A stretch of 64,000 nt of DNA from Halomonas sp. M20 (GCF_020622265.1 NZ_JACNMQ010000001.1:310001-374000); one strand, 5' to 3'. Counted from the first letter of the stretch, positions 1 to 9,710 are shown. The notes: a model not told the origin generated them from the sequence alone. Numbers and translations: made by a program.

Positions 1-12
1 CTGAGGAAAAAC

Positions 13-744
13 ATGCAAATGAAGAATAGGCCGAGCTCGATACCGAAAGAAATCCTGATCTTCGACTGCGACGGGGTGCTGGTCGATAGCGAGATCATCG
101 CCGAGAGGGTGCTGCGCGAGTGTCTGGGCGACTGGCTACCCGACCTGCACGCCGAGAACGAATTGCGTCAGGCACTGGGCATGACCACGGCGGCGATTCT
201 CGACAAACTGGCCCGACGCAGTGTGCATGACTTGCCCCAGGATGCCCTGGGTCACATCGAACGGACCATCGATGCCCGTCTTGCTACCGACCTGCAGGCC
301 ATCGAGAGGGTTGCCGAGACCATCGAGGGACTCGGTATGCCCTTGGCCATCGTCTCCAATAGCGGTCCTCAGCGCGTGAAGATATCGCTGCAATGCACGG
401 GTCTTTCAAGTGTGCTGACCCAGTCGCTGGACGAGGTGCCGCTATTTACCGCCGAGCAGGTCGAGCGGCCCAAGCCCGATCCAGATGTCTATCAACTGGC
501 AGCCCGCACCTTGGGGTACGCTCCGGAGGAGTGTCTGGTGGTGGAGGATAGTGTCTCGGGGGTTACGGCGGCTCACGCCGCAGGCATGACGGTGATCGGC
601 TTTATCGGCGCCAGTCATATCGAGCCCGGCCACGATCGACGCCTTGAGCAGGCGGGCGCCTGGCACGTCATGTCGGACATGCGGGAATTGGCATCGCTGG
701 TGCAACGTTGGCGTGAACGGCGCAGGCTCGTCGTGGAGGGTTGA
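13..744 (+). CDS. HAD-superfamily sugar-phosphatase-like hydrolase
   Basis: A 243-residue haloacid dehalogenase family protein of the beta-phosphoglucomutase/YniC type, predicted to be a cytoplasmic Mg-dependent phosphatase or mutase for a small sugar or polyol phosphate. All four HAD motifs are visible: DCDGVLVDSE near residue 18 (nucleophile and general acid Asp), SNS near 115, Lys in RPKPDP near 154, and the acidic pair in VVEDS near 178. The start has a good GAGGAAAA ribosome site just inside the window edge. It heads a polyol operon and is followed 36 bases later by the dehydrogenase, so a role in clearing or recycling a polyol or ketose phosphate is inferred. The exact substrate cannot be read from sequence. 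Confidence 0.85.
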   Translation: MQMKNRPSSIPKEILIFDCDGVLVDSEIIAERVLRECLGDWLPDLHAENELRQALGMTTAAILDKLARRSVHDLPQDALGHIERTIDARLATDLQAIERVAETIEGLGMPLAIVSNSGPQRVKISLQCTGLSSVLTQSLDEVPLFTAEQVERPKPDPDVYQLAARTLGYAPEECLVVEDSVSGVTAAHAAGMTVIGFIGASHIEPGHDRRLEQAGAWHVMSDMRELASLVQRWRERRRLVVEG

Positions 745-780
745 GGCGTCGGGAAAATAGACTCAAGACAGGAAGGGATC

Positions 781-1566
781 ATGAAACTCAGTGAGAAGGT
801 TGCGGTAGTCACCGGCGGAGCACGAGGTATCGGCCTGGCCATCGCTCAGCGCTACCTGGCCGAAGGCGCCAAGGTAGTCGTCGCCGATATCGATGAAGCG
901 TCCATAGAGGACGCCGTCGAGCGGCTGAAGAACGAGGCGGGTGATGAGGTCGTGATGGGAGTGCGTCTGGATGTCTGCGACCGGGCCTCCATCGATGGCC
1001 TGGTCAAGGCCGTCATTCAGCGCTTTGACGGTATCGATATCCTGGTCAACAACGCTGCCGTCTTCGACATGGCGCCGGTATTGGAAGTGACCGAACAGAG
1101 CTATGACAAGCAATTCAACGTCAACGTCAAGGGCACCTTCTTCATGCTACAGACCGTCGCCCAGGCGATGGTCGAGCGCGGCCAGGGCGGCAAGATCATC
1201 AACATGGCGTCCCAGGCCGGGCGGCGCGGCGAGGCGCTGGTGAGTATGTACTGTGCCTCCAAGGCGGCGGTGATCAGCCTTACCCAGTCCTGTGGCCTGG
1301 ATCTGATCAAGCACGGCATTAACGTCAACGGTATCGCGCCAGGGGTGGTCGATACGCCGATGTGGAAAGAGGTCGATGCGCTGTTCGCGCGCTACGAGAA
1401 CCGCCCATTGGGCGAGAAGAAGCGGCTGGTCGGTGAGGCGGTGCCCTACGGTCGTATGGGGCACCCGGAGGATCACACCGGTGCCGCCGTGTTCCTGGCC
1501 TCCAGCGACAGCGACTACGTCGTCGCTCAGACGCTGAATGTCGATGGCGGCAACTGGATGAGCTGA
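781..1566 (+). CDS. SDR-family polyol (sorbitol/L-iditol 2-) dehydrogenase
   Basis: A 261-residue classical short-chain dehydrogenase/reductase. The cofactor motif TGGARGIG is at residues 11-18, NNAA near 90, and the catalytic set is Ser144, Tyr157 and Lys161 (YCASK). An Asp at the end of beta-2 (VVVADID) favours NAD over NADP. The sequence resembles the SmoS/PolS sorbitol dehydrogenases that oxidise sorbitol to fructose and galactitol to tagatose. The ribosome site GGAAGGG precedes the ATG. Placement between the HAD gene and the mannitol dehydrogenase and xylulokinase genes supports a polyol role. Specificity is inferred. Confidence 0.85.
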   Translation: MKLSEKVAVVTGGARGIGLAIAQRYLAEGAKVVVADIDEASIEDAVERLKNEAGDEVVMGVRLDVCDRASIDGLVKAVIQRFDGIDILVNNAAVFDMAPVLEVTEQSYDKQFNVNVKGTFFMLQTVAQAMVERGQGGKIINMASQAGRRGEALVSMYCASKAAVISLTQSCGLDLIKHGINVNGIAPGVVDTPMWKEVDALFARYENRPLGEKKRLVGEAVPYGRMGHPEDHTGAAVFLASSDSDYVVAQTLNVDGGNWMS

Positions 1567-1569
1567 ACT

Positions 1570-2193
1570 ATGGATCCGAACATTCATGACATGGCGAGCC
1601 GACTGCTCGAGGCGGCACAGGATCGCCGGCGTTTCATCGTGGCCCTGGCCGGGCCGCCGGCGGCGGGCAAGTCGTTCTTGTCGGAATGGCTTTGTCGCGA
1701 GCTCAACGGGCGCCGGCCGGGTATCGCCGCCGTAGTGCCCATGGATGGCTATCACTTCGACAATGCGGTGCTCGAGCCTCGTGGGCTGGTGCCTCTCAAG
1801 GGCGCACCGGAGACCTTCGATGTGGATGGGCTGCATCAGGATCTGGAGCGTATTCGTCGTGCGGACAAGACCGTCGCCGTGCCGGTGTTCGACCGGCCCC
1901 TTGATCTGGCGCGTGCCGGTGGTCGCTTGATCACCCCCGAGCATCGACTCGTCATCGTCGAGGGCAACTACCTGCTGCTGGATCAGGCCCCCTGGACGGC
2001 GCTATGCGAGCTGTTCGACATGACGTTGTTTCTCGAGGTGCCCGACGAGGTGCTCGAGGCACGCCTCATTCAGCGCTGGCTCGGCATGGGGCAGGACCAC
2101 CAGGGCGCCATCGAACGCGCCCGCCACAAGGACATGCTCAATGCGCGTCTGATCAAGAATGCGTCCAGGCCCCCCGATATCGTTTGGCGCTGA
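1570..2193 (+). CDS. FrcK-like P-loop kinase of a sugar/polyol operon
   Basis: A 207-residue P-loop NTPase of the uridine kinase/phosphoribulokinase-like group, with Walker A GPPAAGKS at residues 28-35. Similar small kinases accompany fructose (frc) and polyol ABC-transport operons and are usually annotated as nucleoside/nucleotide kinase family or fructose transport system kinase. The substrate is not established. It starts only three bases after the SDR stop, so translation is probably coupled. A kinase for a ketose made by the neighbouring dehydrogenases is one possibility, but that is inference. Confidence 0.75.
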   Translation: MDPNIHDMASRLLEAAQDRRRFIVALAGPPAAGKSFLSEWLCRELNGRRPGIAAVVPMDGYHFDNAVLEPRGLVPLKGAPETFDVDGLHQDLERIRRADKTVAVPVFDRPLDLARAGGRLITPEHRLVIVEGNYLLLDQAPWTALCELFDMTLFLEVPDEVLEARLIQRWLGMGQDHQGAIERARHKDMLNARLIKNASRPPDIVWR

Positions 2194-2247
2194 CCGCGCT
2201 GCTTCCCGATTAATCGCTAACGACTCGCCTTTGGCAGGAGTTTTTTC

Positions 2248-3732
2248 ATGACGCGTCTCAACCACGCCAACCTCGCCACACTCAATTCCAATGTTGCCAC
2301 CCCAGGCTATGATCGCCACGCAGTCACCGCGGGTATCGCCCATATCGGTGTCGGCGGTTTTCATCGCGCGCACCAGGCCATGTACCTGGATGAATTGATG
2401 AGCCGTGGTCAGGCGCTGGACTGGGGCATTGTCGGCGTCGGCGTGATGCCCGGCGACCGGCGCATGCAGGAGATACTGGCGGCCCAGGATCATCTTTATA
2501 CCCTGGTGGTGAAGCACCCCGACGGTCATTATGACGCCCGGGTGATCGGCACCATGCTCGACTACCTGTTCGCCCCCGAAGACCCGGAAGCGGTGATCGA
2601 GGCCATGGCCGACCCGGCCATTCGCATCGTCTCGCTGACGGTCACGGAGGGTGGCTACAACTTTCATCCGGTCAGCGGAGAATTCGATCTCGACAATGTC
2701 GATGTACAGCACGATCTGGATCACCCCGAAGCATCGAAGACGAGCTTCGGCCTGGTCGTAGAGGCTCTGCGGCGACGCCGTGAACGCGGAGTTCCCCCCT
2801 TTACGGTGATGTCCTGCGACAATATCCAGGGCAACGGCGATGTCACCCGTAAGATGTTCACCGCCTTCGCCCGGCAGCGCGACAAGGCACTTGGTGCCTG
2901 GATCGAAGCCAAAGTCCCATTCCCCAACTCGATGGTCGATCGCATCACCCCGGTGACCACCGCTGCCGACATCGAAGAGCTCGCCGGGCGTTTCGATCTC
3001 GAGGATGCCTGGCCGGTGGTCTGCGAACCTTTCACCCAATGGGTGCTGGAGGATCGCTTCGTCGCCGGTCGCCCTGCCTTTGAGACGGTCGGCGTGCAGG
3101 TGGTCGAGGATGTCGAGCCCTATGAGCTGATGAAGCTGCGGCTGCTCAACGCCAGCCATCAGGCGCTGGCCTACTTCGGTTATCTGGCCGGTTATCGCCA
3201 TGCTCACGATGTTTGCCAGGATCCACTGTTTGTCGACTTCCTGCTCGGTTACATGACCCATGAGGCGACCCCCACCTTGGCGCCGCTGCCGGGTATCGAT
3301 CTGGAGGCCTACCGCCGCACCCTGATCGAACGTTTCGCCAACCCTGAGATCAAGGACACCCTGGCCCGGCTGTGTGCCGAGAGCTCGGATCGCATCCCCA
3401 AGTGGTTGGTGCCGGTGATCCGCGAACAATTGGCGCAGGAGGGCGAGATACAGCGTTCCGCTACCATAGTGGCGAGTTGGGCCCGCTATGCTGAAGGCGT
3501 CAACGAGCAGGGTGAACCCATCGAAGTGGTTGACCGCCTCAAGGATCAATTGATGGCCATCGCCGCTAAGAACCGCGACGACCCTACCGCCTTTATCGAC
3601 AATCGCGAACTGTTCGGCGACCTGGGTGGCAACCCGCGTTTTCGCGCGGCGTATATTGATGCCTTGGACAGGCTGCATAGGGACGGTGCCCGGGCGACCC
3701 TGGAGGCGCTGGTCAAGTCAGGGAGTGAATGA
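2248..3732 (+). CDS. mtlK: Mannitol 2-dehydrogenase (polyol long-chain dehydrogenase)
   Basis: A 494-residue long-chain mannitol dehydrogenase, oxidising D-mannitol (and often D-arabitol or sorbitol) to the 2-ketose with NAD. The nucleotide-binding GVGGFHRAH lies near residues 34-42. The catalytic signature KLRLLNASH puts Lys296, Asn301 and His304 in the spacing known for the Pseudomonas fluorescens enzyme (Lys295/Asn300/His303). Length matches the family. The ribosome site GGCAGGAG is upstream. The stop codon overlaps the xylulokinase start by four bases, as in mtlD-mtlY of Pseudomonas mannitol operons. Confidence 0.93.
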   Translation: MTRLNHANLATLNSNVATPGYDRHAVTAGIAHIGVGGFHRAHQAMYLDELMSRGQALDWGIVGVGVMPGDRRMQEILAAQDHLYTLVVKHPDGHYDARVIGTMLDYLFAPEDPEAVIEAMADPAIRIVSLTVTEGGYNFHPVSGEFDLDNVDVQHDLDHPEASKTSFGLVVEALRRRRERGVPPFTVMSCDNIQGNGDVTRKMFTAFARQRDKALGAWIEAKVPFPNSMVDRITPVTTAADIEELAGRFDLEDAWPVVCEPFTQWVLEDRFVAGRPAFETVGVQVVEDVEPYELMKLRLLNASHQALAYFGYLAGYRHAHDVCQDPLFVDFLLGYMTHEATPTLAPLPGIDLEAYRRTLIERFANPEIKDTLARLCAESSDRIPKWLVPVIREQLAQEGEIQRSATIVASWARYAEGVNEQGEPIEVVDRLKDQLMAIAAKNRDDPTAFIDNRELFGDLGGNPRFRAAYIDALDRLHRDGARATLEALVKSGSE

Positions 3733-5219
3733 TGTACGTCGGCGTGGATTGCGGCACCCAGAGTACCAAGATAGTGGTGTTGGATGTTGAAGGAGAGCGA
3801 ATCCTCGGCGAGGCAAGCCGCCCCCATCGCCTCGATGAAGGTGATAATGGACGCCGTGAGCAGTCCCCGAACGATTGGCTTGAGGCCTTTCGCGAGGCCT
3901 TTCGGGAAGTGGTGATCAAGGCCGGCATCGATGCTCGTTTGATTCGCGCCATCGGTGTTTCCGGCCAGCAGCACGGCATGGTGGCCCTCGACGCCCAGGG
4001 TGAGCCGGTGCATCCGGCAAAGCTGTGGTGCGACACCGAAACGGCAGCTCACAACGCCGCTCTGGTCGAGCAACTCGGTGGTGAGGTGGGGTGTCTGGAC
4101 AAGCTCGGGCTGGTGCTGCAGACCGGCTATACCGCCTCCAAGCTGGCCTGGCTACGAGAAATGCACCCGGACGCCTATCGCCGTATCGATAGCCTGCTGC
4201 TGCCTCACGACTATTTGAACTTCTGGCTGACCGGCGAGCGAGTCACCGAGGCGGGCGATGCCTCGGGGACCGGCTACTTCGATACCCGCACACGGTGCTG
4301 GCGACAAGATGTCTTCAACGCAATCGCCCCCGAGCTGGACCCGGAGCGGGTGTTGCCGCGATTGATCGCGTCCCACGAACCGGTCGGGACGGTGCGTTCC
4401 ACCCTGGCGCGCGAATTGGGCCTGAGAGACGGAGTGCTGGTTTCCAGTGGCGGTGGCGACAACATGCTGGGCGCCATCGGTACCGGCAATATCACCCCGG
4501 GCCTGGTCACTCTGAGCCTGGGCACCTCGGGCACGGTCTGTGCCTATTCCCCGCAACCGGTCCGTGCCGAGAGTGCCATGGTTGCCAATTTCTGCGCCAG
4601 CCACGGCGGTTGGTTGCCGCTGATCTGCACCATGAACGTCACCTCCGCGACCACCCGGGTGCGCGAGTTGTTTGGGCTCGATCTGCCGACCTTCGGCGAA
4701 CGGGTTGCCGCGGCCCCGATCGGCGCCGAAGGAGTGAGCGTATTGCCGTTCTTCAATGGTGAGCGGGTGCCGGCGCTACCCCAGGCCTCGGGCAGCTTCC
4801 TGGGGCTGACCAGCCTCAATACCACCCAGGCCAACCTGTGCCGGGCGGTGGTCGAGAGCGCTACTTTCGGCCTGCGCTATGGATTGGAGCTGCTCGGGGA
4901 ACTGGCCGAGGGTGCCAGCCAGACTCGCCTGATCGGCGGTGGGGCGAAAAGCCCCGTATGGCGGCAGATGGTCGCCGATGTCACCGGTACCCAGGTAATC
5001 TGTCCGCAGGTCACCGATGCGGCGGCCTTGGGAGCGGCCATACAAGCGGCCTGGTGTGATCGCCAGGAAATGGATTCCCTCGACGCCCTCTGCGCGCGCC
5101 TGGTGCATCTCGATGAGAGTTCCCGGGCCGACCCTGAGCCGGCCCGGGTCGAGGCCTATCACGATGCTTACGGGCGTTATCGCCGAGCATTGACGAAGCA
5201 TCACGGCGTGCCAACCTGA
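3729..5219 (+). CDS. xylB: Xylulokinase
   Basis: A 496-residue FGGY-family sugar kinase, phosphorylating D-xylulose from arabitol or xylitol oxidation to xylulose 5-phosphate for the pentose phosphate pathway. It opens with the ATPase-fold motif DCGTQSTK and has the GVSGQQHGMV substrate-binding segment near residue 76, the catalytic-Asp region SSGGGDNMLGAIGTG near 240 and the C-terminal GGGAKSPVW adenosine motif near 400. Length is typical. It overlaps the mannitol dehydrogenase stop by ATGA, so the two are co-translated. It is equivalent to mtlY of Pseudomonas. Confidence 0.92.
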   Translation: MMYVGVDCGTQSTKIVVLDVEGERILGEASRPHRLDEGDNGRREQSPNDWLEAFREAFREVVIKAGIDARLIRAIGVSGQQHGMVALDAQGEPVHPAKLWCDTETAAHNAALVEQLGGEVGCLDKLGLVLQTGYTASKLAWLREMHPDAYRRIDSLLLPHDYLNFWLTGERVTEAGDASGTGYFDTRTRCWRQDVFNAIAPELDPERVLPRLIASHEPVGTVRSTLARELGLRDGVLVSSGGGDNMLGAIGTGNITPGLVTLSLGTSGTVCAYSPQPVRAESAMVANFCASHGGWLPLICTMNVTSATTRVRELFGLDLPTFGERVAAAPIGAEGVSVLPFFNGERVPALPQASGSFLGLTSLNTTQANLCRAVVESATFGLRYGLELLGELAEGASQTRLIGGGAKSPVWRQMVADVTGTQVICPQVTDAAALGAAIQAAWCDRQEMDSLDALCARLVHLDESSRADPEPARVEAYHDAYGRYRRALTKHHGVPT

Positions 5220-5221
5220 AA

Positions 5222-5254
5222 ATGTCTCATGAGGACTGCATCATTATGAGACGT
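5222..5254. terminator. Hairpin between convergent xylB and fructokinase genes
   Basis: The arms ATGTCTCAT and ATGAGACGT pair over 9 bp with one G-U, around a 15-base loop. There is no clear T-run on either side, so it is a weak candidate bidirectional terminator placed exactly in the 40-base convergent gap. Confidence 0.4.
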
Positions 5255-5259
5255 ACCTG

Positions 5260-6222
5260 TCAGTCCCGTAGGGCCTTGAGATCGGCCCGCGTGGGCAGGG
5301 CGGCGTAGGCGCCAGGGCGAGTCACCGCATGAGCACCGCAGCGACAGGCGATCTCCAGCGCTCGACGCAGGCGCGGTTCATCGCGATGCCAGTCTCCCAC
5401 GAGATCGCCTTCGGCGAGCATGGCCAGCAAGCCGCCGATAAAGGCGTCTCCCCCCGCGGTGGTGTCGATGGCCTGAACTTTGGGTGGTGTAACGTGAAAT
5501 GCCAGCTCCGCGCCTCGCGCCTCGATTTCGTTGGCACCGTCGGTGATCACAATCAGACGCACGCCGGCAGCCAGCCGTTCGGATAGCCAGGCGTCTTCCG
5601 GATGATCGCCGCGCAGGTAATCGAGCTCATCCTGGGAGAGCTTGATGAGATGCGCGTGGTCCAGCAAGCGTGTCACCAGGGCCGTGTCGGTGCGTTCATC
5701 GGCCCATAGATTGTGGCGCAGATTGGCATCGACGCTGACCAGACACTCGGCGCGCTGCGCCATTGCGGCCAGACTCATCGTGGTGTCAGCGATGGCGGCC
5801 TCGGTCAGGCTGTTGCTGCACAGGTGCAGGATGGCCGGTGTGTCGAATACCCCCGCGGGCAGGTGCTCGACGCGGTAGAGCAGATCCGCCGCCGGTGGAC
5901 GGTAGAAGTCGAAGGTGCGTTCGCCATCCGCGTCCCGGGAGACGAAAGCCAGAGCCGTGCGGGCGTCCTTCGTCCTCACCACTCCCGAGGTATCGACGCC
6001 GTGAACGGCAAGCTCCCGAGCCAGGAAATCACCGAAGTGGTCCGCGCCGAGCATGCCCAGAAAGCGGCTGGGCACCCCCAGGCGGGCGCAGGCGACGGCC
6101 ACGTTGGCGGGGGCGCCGCCGGCATAGGGAGTGAAGGTCTCCGGTCCCGCTTGGTCGTCGTCACCCAAGCGGCTGGAGAGCATGTCGACGAGGGCCTCCC
6201 CGAAGGCGATGATCGAGGTCAT
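5260..6222 (-). CDS. PfkB-family fructokinase
   Basis: A 320-residue PfkB/ribokinase-fold carbohydrate kinase. The first signature GGAPANVAVACARLG is near residue 35 and the second, DTTAGGDAFIGGLL, near 254; it holds the anion hole and catalytic Asp. Placed directly upstream of pgi and facing the mannitol/sorbitol operon, it most likely makes fructose 6-phosphate from the fructose released by polyol oxidation, as mtlZ does in Pseudomonas mannitol systems. Other PfkB sugar kinases cannot be excluded from sequence alone. Only a few bases separate its ATG from the pgi stop on the same strand, implying an operon with pgi as first gene. Confidence 0.85.
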   Translation of the reverse strand: MTSIIAFGEALVDMLSSRLGDDDQAGPETFTPYAGGAPANVAVACARLGVPSRFLGMLGADHFGDFLARELAVHGVDTSGVVRTKDARTALAFVSRDADGERTFDFYRPPAADLLYRVEHLPAGVFDTPAILHLCSNSLTEAAIADTTMSLAAMAQRAECLVSVDANLRHNLWADERTDTALVTRLLDHAHLIKLSQDELDYLRGDHPEDAWLSERLAAGVRLIVITDGANEIEARGAELAFHVTPPKVQAIDTTAGGDAFIGGLLAMLAEGDLVGDWHRDEPRLRRALEIACRCGAHAVTRPGAYAALPTRADLKALRD

Positions 6223-6228
6223 GAGCGT

Positions 6229-7875
6229 TTATCCTTCTTTTTTTGCGATCGTGGCAGAGTCCGTTGCGGCATTAGAACTTGAAAAGTGCTCACGAACCAG
6301 GGCGAGCAGCCCTTGGGTCGAGGCATCGAAGTCCTGGGTGTGGGCATCGATGCGCTCGCTGATCTCCCCGGCGATGCGTTTGCCGAGCTGCACCCCCCAC
6401 TGATCGAAGGAGTTGATGTTCCAGATCACGCCTTGTACGAACACCTTATGCTCGTAGAGGGCGATCAGGGCGCCCAGGTTGCGGGGCGTCAGCTCGTCCA
6501 GCAACAGGGTGCTCGACGGGCGGTTACCTGGGCAACTGTGGTGATCGAGTTGGCCGTGTTTCTGGCTTTCCCCCTGGCTGCCCTCCATGAAGGCGTTGGC
6601 CTGGGCGAGCATATTGGTCAGCAGGGCGAAGTGGTGTTCCTCCATGCCGGGCTCGGGCTTCAACGAGGCAATGAAGTCGATGGGCACGTAGCGCGTGCCC
6701 TGATGCAGTAACTGGAAGAAGGCGTGCTGGCCGTTGGAGCCGGTCTCGCCCCAGACGATGGGCCCGGTCTTGTAGTCGACCGGTTGGCCGAAGATGTTCA
6801 CCGACTTGCCATTGGACTCCATGTCGAGCTGCTGCAGGAAGGCGGGCAGCTGATGCAGAGCCTGATCGTAGGGCACGATGGCCTGGGTCTCGGCACCCTG
6901 GAAGTTGATGTACCAGATACCGATAAGCGCCATCAATACCGGCATGTTTTGAGCGTTGGGGGCCTCGATGAAGTGACGGTCCATGGCGTAGGCGCCTTCG
7001 AGCAGTTCCATGAAGCCTTCGAAACCGATCGACAGGGCGATCGGCAGGCCGATGGACGACCACATGGAGTAGCGCCCGCCAACCCAGGCCCAGAATTCGA
7101 AGACGTTCTCCTCGCGGATACCGAAATCCATGGCCGCCTTGCGATTGGTGGAGGCGGCAATGAAATGGGCTCCTACATCGGCATCTTCGCCGGCGTTGTC
7201 CAGGAACCAGCGCCGTGCGGTCTTGGCGTTGAGCAGCGTTTCTTGGGTGGAGAAGGTCTTGGTCGAGACGATGAACAGCGTCGTCGCGGGATCGAGGCGC
7301 TTGAGCACCTTCTGGATATGCGCGCCGTCGACGTTGGAGACGAAATGAAAATTCAGCTCCGAGTGGCGATACTTGAGCAGTGCCCGACAGGCCATGTTGG
7401 GCCCCAGGTCCGAGCCGCCGATGCCGATATTGACCACGTCCTTGATGCGTTCGCCGCTGTAGCCGCGCCATTCGCCGCTGCGCACCTCTTCGGAAAAGCG
7501 CTTGATCTGCTCGCGGGTCTGATGAATCTCTGGCATCACGTTCTTGCCATCGACCTGCACGGGGTCGTCACCCAGATGGCGCAGAGCGGTATGCAGCACC
7601 GGCCGATCCTCGGTGACGTTGATGATATCACCGGAGAACATCTGCGCACGGCGCTGTACCAGCGCCGAGTGATCCGCCAATTCCAGCAGTTTGTTCATCA
7701 CGGCTTCGGAGATCAGGTGCTTGGAGTAGTCGAGAAAGAGCCCGCTCACCCGTAGGCTCATCTTGTCGAAGCGTTGCGGGTCGGCGTCAAAATAGTTGCC
7801 GATGCGATCATTGGCGGTGTCGTCGCGAAGGCGCTCGAGTGCCTGCCAGGTGACGCTGCGAGTGAGTTGGAACAT
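6229..7875 (-). CDS. pgi: Glucose-6-phosphate isomerase
   Basis: A 548-residue cytoplasmic phosphoglucose isomerase interconverting glucose 6-phosphate and fructose 6-phosphate. Length is that of the bacterial enzyme. Signatures include GIGGSDLGP near residue 155, the PGI signature VGGRYSMWSSIGLP near 270 with the catalytic region, and the C-terminal LGKRIAGE containing the active-site Lys. It is the first gene of a two-gene unit with the fructokinase, so fructose from polyols can feed the Entner-Doudoroff pathway. An AT-rich leader lies upstream. Confidence 0.97.
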   Translation of the reverse strand: MFQLTRSVTWQALERLRDDTANDRIGNYFDADPQRFDKMSLRVSGLFLDYSKHLISEAVMNKLLELADHSALVQRRAQMFSGDIINVTEDRPVLHTALRHLGDDPVQVDGKNVMPEIHQTREQIKRFSEEVRSGEWRGYSGERIKDVVNIGIGGSDLGPNMACRALLKYRHSELNFHFVSNVDGAHIQKVLKRLDPATTLFIVSTKTFSTQETLLNAKTARRWFLDNAGEDADVGAHFIAASTNRKAAMDFGIREENVFEFWAWVGGRYSMWSSIGLPIALSIGFEGFMELLEGAYAMDRHFIEAPNAQNMPVLMALIGIWYINFQGAETQAIVPYDQALHQLPAFLQQLDMESNGKSVNIFGQPVDYKTGPIVWGETGSNGQHAFFQLLHQGTRYVPIDFIASLKPEPGMEEHHFALLTNMLAQANAFMEGSQGESQKHGQLDHHSCPGNRPSSTLLLDELTPRNLGALIALYEHKVFVQGVIWNINSFDQWGVQLGKRIAGEISERIDAHTQDFDASTQGLLALVREHFSSSNAATDSATIAKKEG

Positions 7876-8179
7876 GGCATCCTCTCGTTATTGTTGGGTC
7901 AAGCTGGCTTCAGCTGGATAGTGAAACTATCAACCAAGACTAGCGCAAGAATGGCTAAGAACGCATCATCGAATGTAGTAAATTAAACAAAATTTTAAAT
8001 AATTTTTCGTTTATTCTATCAATAAATAACAATTGTTTAGTTATATATCTTAAATATAGACAGCATGCGTTGAGTTGAAGAGCCTTGTCAGCCCGAGCGC
8101 TATCGCTCAAGACCCGCCCCGGCTTCTGCTTCCTGTAATGCTCGTCTACAATGAACAGCGTACTTCCCGGGAGTTCATC
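7876..8179. other. AT-rich divergent intergenic region (pgi / coq7)
   Basis: This 304-base gap holds no convincing gene. Roughly 7960-8070 is strikingly AT-rich compared with its surroundings, with runs such as AAATTTTAAAT-like stretches and TTATATATC. It probably carries the two divergent promoters with UP-element-like DNA. No clear operator was recognised. Confidence 0.6.
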
Positions 8180-8821
8180 ATGAATCGTAAGCTCAGCCGT
8201 GCCGACAATCTGATTCATCAGTTCGACACCATCCTGCGTACGCTGGTGCCGCATGCCGCCCAGTCATCCCGCCCTTCGCCGGCCACGGGGCAGCAGGACG
8301 TCGAAATGAGTGAAAGCGAGCGCACTCAGACCGAGAGCCTGATGCGCATCAATCATACTGGCGAGGTCTGTGCTCAGGCGCTCTATCAAGGCCAGGGTTT
8401 GACCGCCAAGCTGGCGAATACCCGGACGCAAATGGAGAAGGCCGCCCGGGAGGAAATCGATCACCTGGCCTGGTGCGATGCGCGACTCACGGAACTCGAT
8501 GGCCGTACCAGCTACCTCAATCCGCTGTTCTATGCCTCTTCTTTCGGCATGGGAGCCCTGGCCGGCGCGGTGGGCGACAACATCAGTCTAGGCTTCGTTG
8601 CGGCGACGGAGGAGCAGGTCGGACGGCATCTCGATAGCCACCTGGACCGCCTGCCCAGTGGTGACCGGCGCTCCCGTGCCATCCTCGAACAGATGCGCAT
8701 CGACGAGGCTCATCATGAACACTGGGCGCTGGAGGCCGGAGGCAATCGCTTTCCCTTGCCGGTCAAGCTCGGCATGCGATTGATGTCTAAAGTGATGACG
8801 GCTAGCGTTTCTCGTCTATGA
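8180..8821 (+). CDS. coq7: Ubiquinone biosynthesis di-iron hydroxylase Coq7
   Basis: A 213-residue 2-polyprenyl-3-methyl-6-methoxy-1,4-benzoquinone monooxygenase, which adds the C6 hydroxyl late in ubiquinone synthesis at the inner membrane. The di-iron ligand pattern is present: Glu in NHTGEVCAQ, ExxH in EEIDHLAW, Glu in AATEEQVG and ExxH in DEAHHEHW. The frame is open further upstream, but the ATG at 8180 gives the family N-terminus ([12 protein letters not shown]) and is preceded by GGGAG. It is monocistronic, ending in a strong terminator. Confidence 0.95.
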   Translation: MNRKLSRADNLIHQFDTILRTLVPHAAQSSRPSPATGQQDVEMSESERTQTESLMRINHTGEVCAQALYQGQGLTAKLANTRTQMEKAAREEIDHLAWCDARLTELDGRTSYLNPLFYASSFGMGALAGAVGDNISLGFVAATEEQVGRHLDSHLDRLPSGDRRSRAILEQMRIDEAHHEHWALEAGGNRFPLPVKLGMRLMSKVMTASVSRL

Positions 8822-8845
8822 GCCTGCACAGCTCCTGCCACATAC

Positions 8846-8878
8846 AAAGCCCGCGCCATTGAATGTCGCGGGCTTTTA
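8846..8878. terminator. Rho-independent terminator after coq7 (bidirectional)
   Basis: A perfect 10-bp stem AAAGCCCGCG/CGCGGGCTTT with an 11-base loop, followed by TTTTAT on the + strand. The A-rich 5' side makes it usable by the convergent speD gene too. Confidence 0.85.
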
Positions 8879-8915
8879 TCTAAGGGTATGACGCAGGCTT
8901 ATCGCGCCGCATGAG

Positions 8916-9710
8916 TCACTCCAGATTGCGGGAATAAAAAATCTCGAGCATCTCGTTGCGTAGCCGAGTCTCGATGTCCCGCGCTTCCTCGAAGGTCAAA
9001 TCGCGCCGGGACGTACCGAACAGGTAGTTGTCGAGGTCGAAATCCTTCAAGAGCATCTTGGTGTGGAACATGTTCTCTTGATAAACATTCACATCGATCA
9101 TCTTATAGGCGTGCTTGGTATCCTCAGCCAGGTAATCCTGGATCGAGGTGATGTCGTGATCGATGAATAGCTTGCGGCCATTCACGTCCCGAGTGAAACC
9201 GCGCACGCGATAATCCGTGGTGACGATATCCGAGTCGAAACTGTGAATCAGATAGTTCAACGCCTTGAGCGGACTGATCATTCCGCAGGTAGACACATCG
9301 ATGTCCAGACGAAAGGTGCTGATACCATTGTCCGGGTGAGACTCCGGGTAGCTGTGCACCGTGACATGACTCTTGTCCAGATGACCCACGACGGCTTGGG
9401 GTAGCGGTCCTGGACCGGGTACCGTGTGATCCGCATTCGCTTCGTCGAGCTCATGCTCCGCAATCAGAATGGTCACGCTGGCGCCGTGGGGCTCATAGTC
9501 CTGGCGGGCGATGTTGAGCACATGCGCGCCGATGATGTTGGTCACGTCCTTCAATATCTGGGTCAGGCGCTCGGCGTTGTACAGCTCGTCGATGTAGTCG
9601 ATATAGGCTTCGCGCTGTTCTTCTGTCTTGGCGTAACAAATATCGTAGATATTGAAGCTCAAGGAGCTGGTTAGATTGTTGAACCCGTGGAGTCGGAGAT
9701 TTCCACTCAC
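8916..9710 (-). CDS. speD: S-adenosylmethionine decarboxylase proenzyme
   Basis: A 264-residue proenzyme, the exact length of E. coli SpeD, making decarboxylated SAM for spermidine synthesis. It self-cleaves before the Ser of LDKSH (about residue 112) to form the pyruvoyl cofactor. [18 protein letters not shown] and YRVRGFTRD are also class 1A family signatures. The reading frame is open for 48 further codons upstream, but those codons do not resemble the family. The GTG at 9710 gives [13 protein letters not shown], matching the known N-terminus, and has GGGAGG six bases upstream, so GTG is chosen as start. Confidence 0.94.
   Translation of the reverse strand: MSGNLRLHGFNNLTSSLSFNIYDICYAKTEEQREAYIDYIDELYNAERLTQILKDVTNIIGAHVLNIARQDYEPHGASVTILIAEHELDEANADHTVPGPGPLPQAVVGHLDKSHVTVHSYPESHPDNGISTFRLDIDVSTCGMISPLKALNYLIHSFDSDIVTTDYRVRGFTRDVNGRKLFIDHDITSIQDYLAEDTKHAYKMIDVNVYQENMFHTKMLLKDFDLDNYLFGTSRRDLTFEEARDIETRLRNEMLEIFYSRNLE

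Noticed and set aside
2002-3678. Long open frame (558 codons) on the - strand across the mannitol dehydrogenase gene
   Set aside because: It is the antisense of a well-supported gene in GC-rich DNA, and its translation is low-complexity His/Gln/Gly-rich text with no family resemblance.
7955-8254. 99-codon - strand frame in the pgi/coq7 gap
   Set aside because: It runs through coq7 antisense and an AT-rich promoter region, with no resemblance to known proteins.
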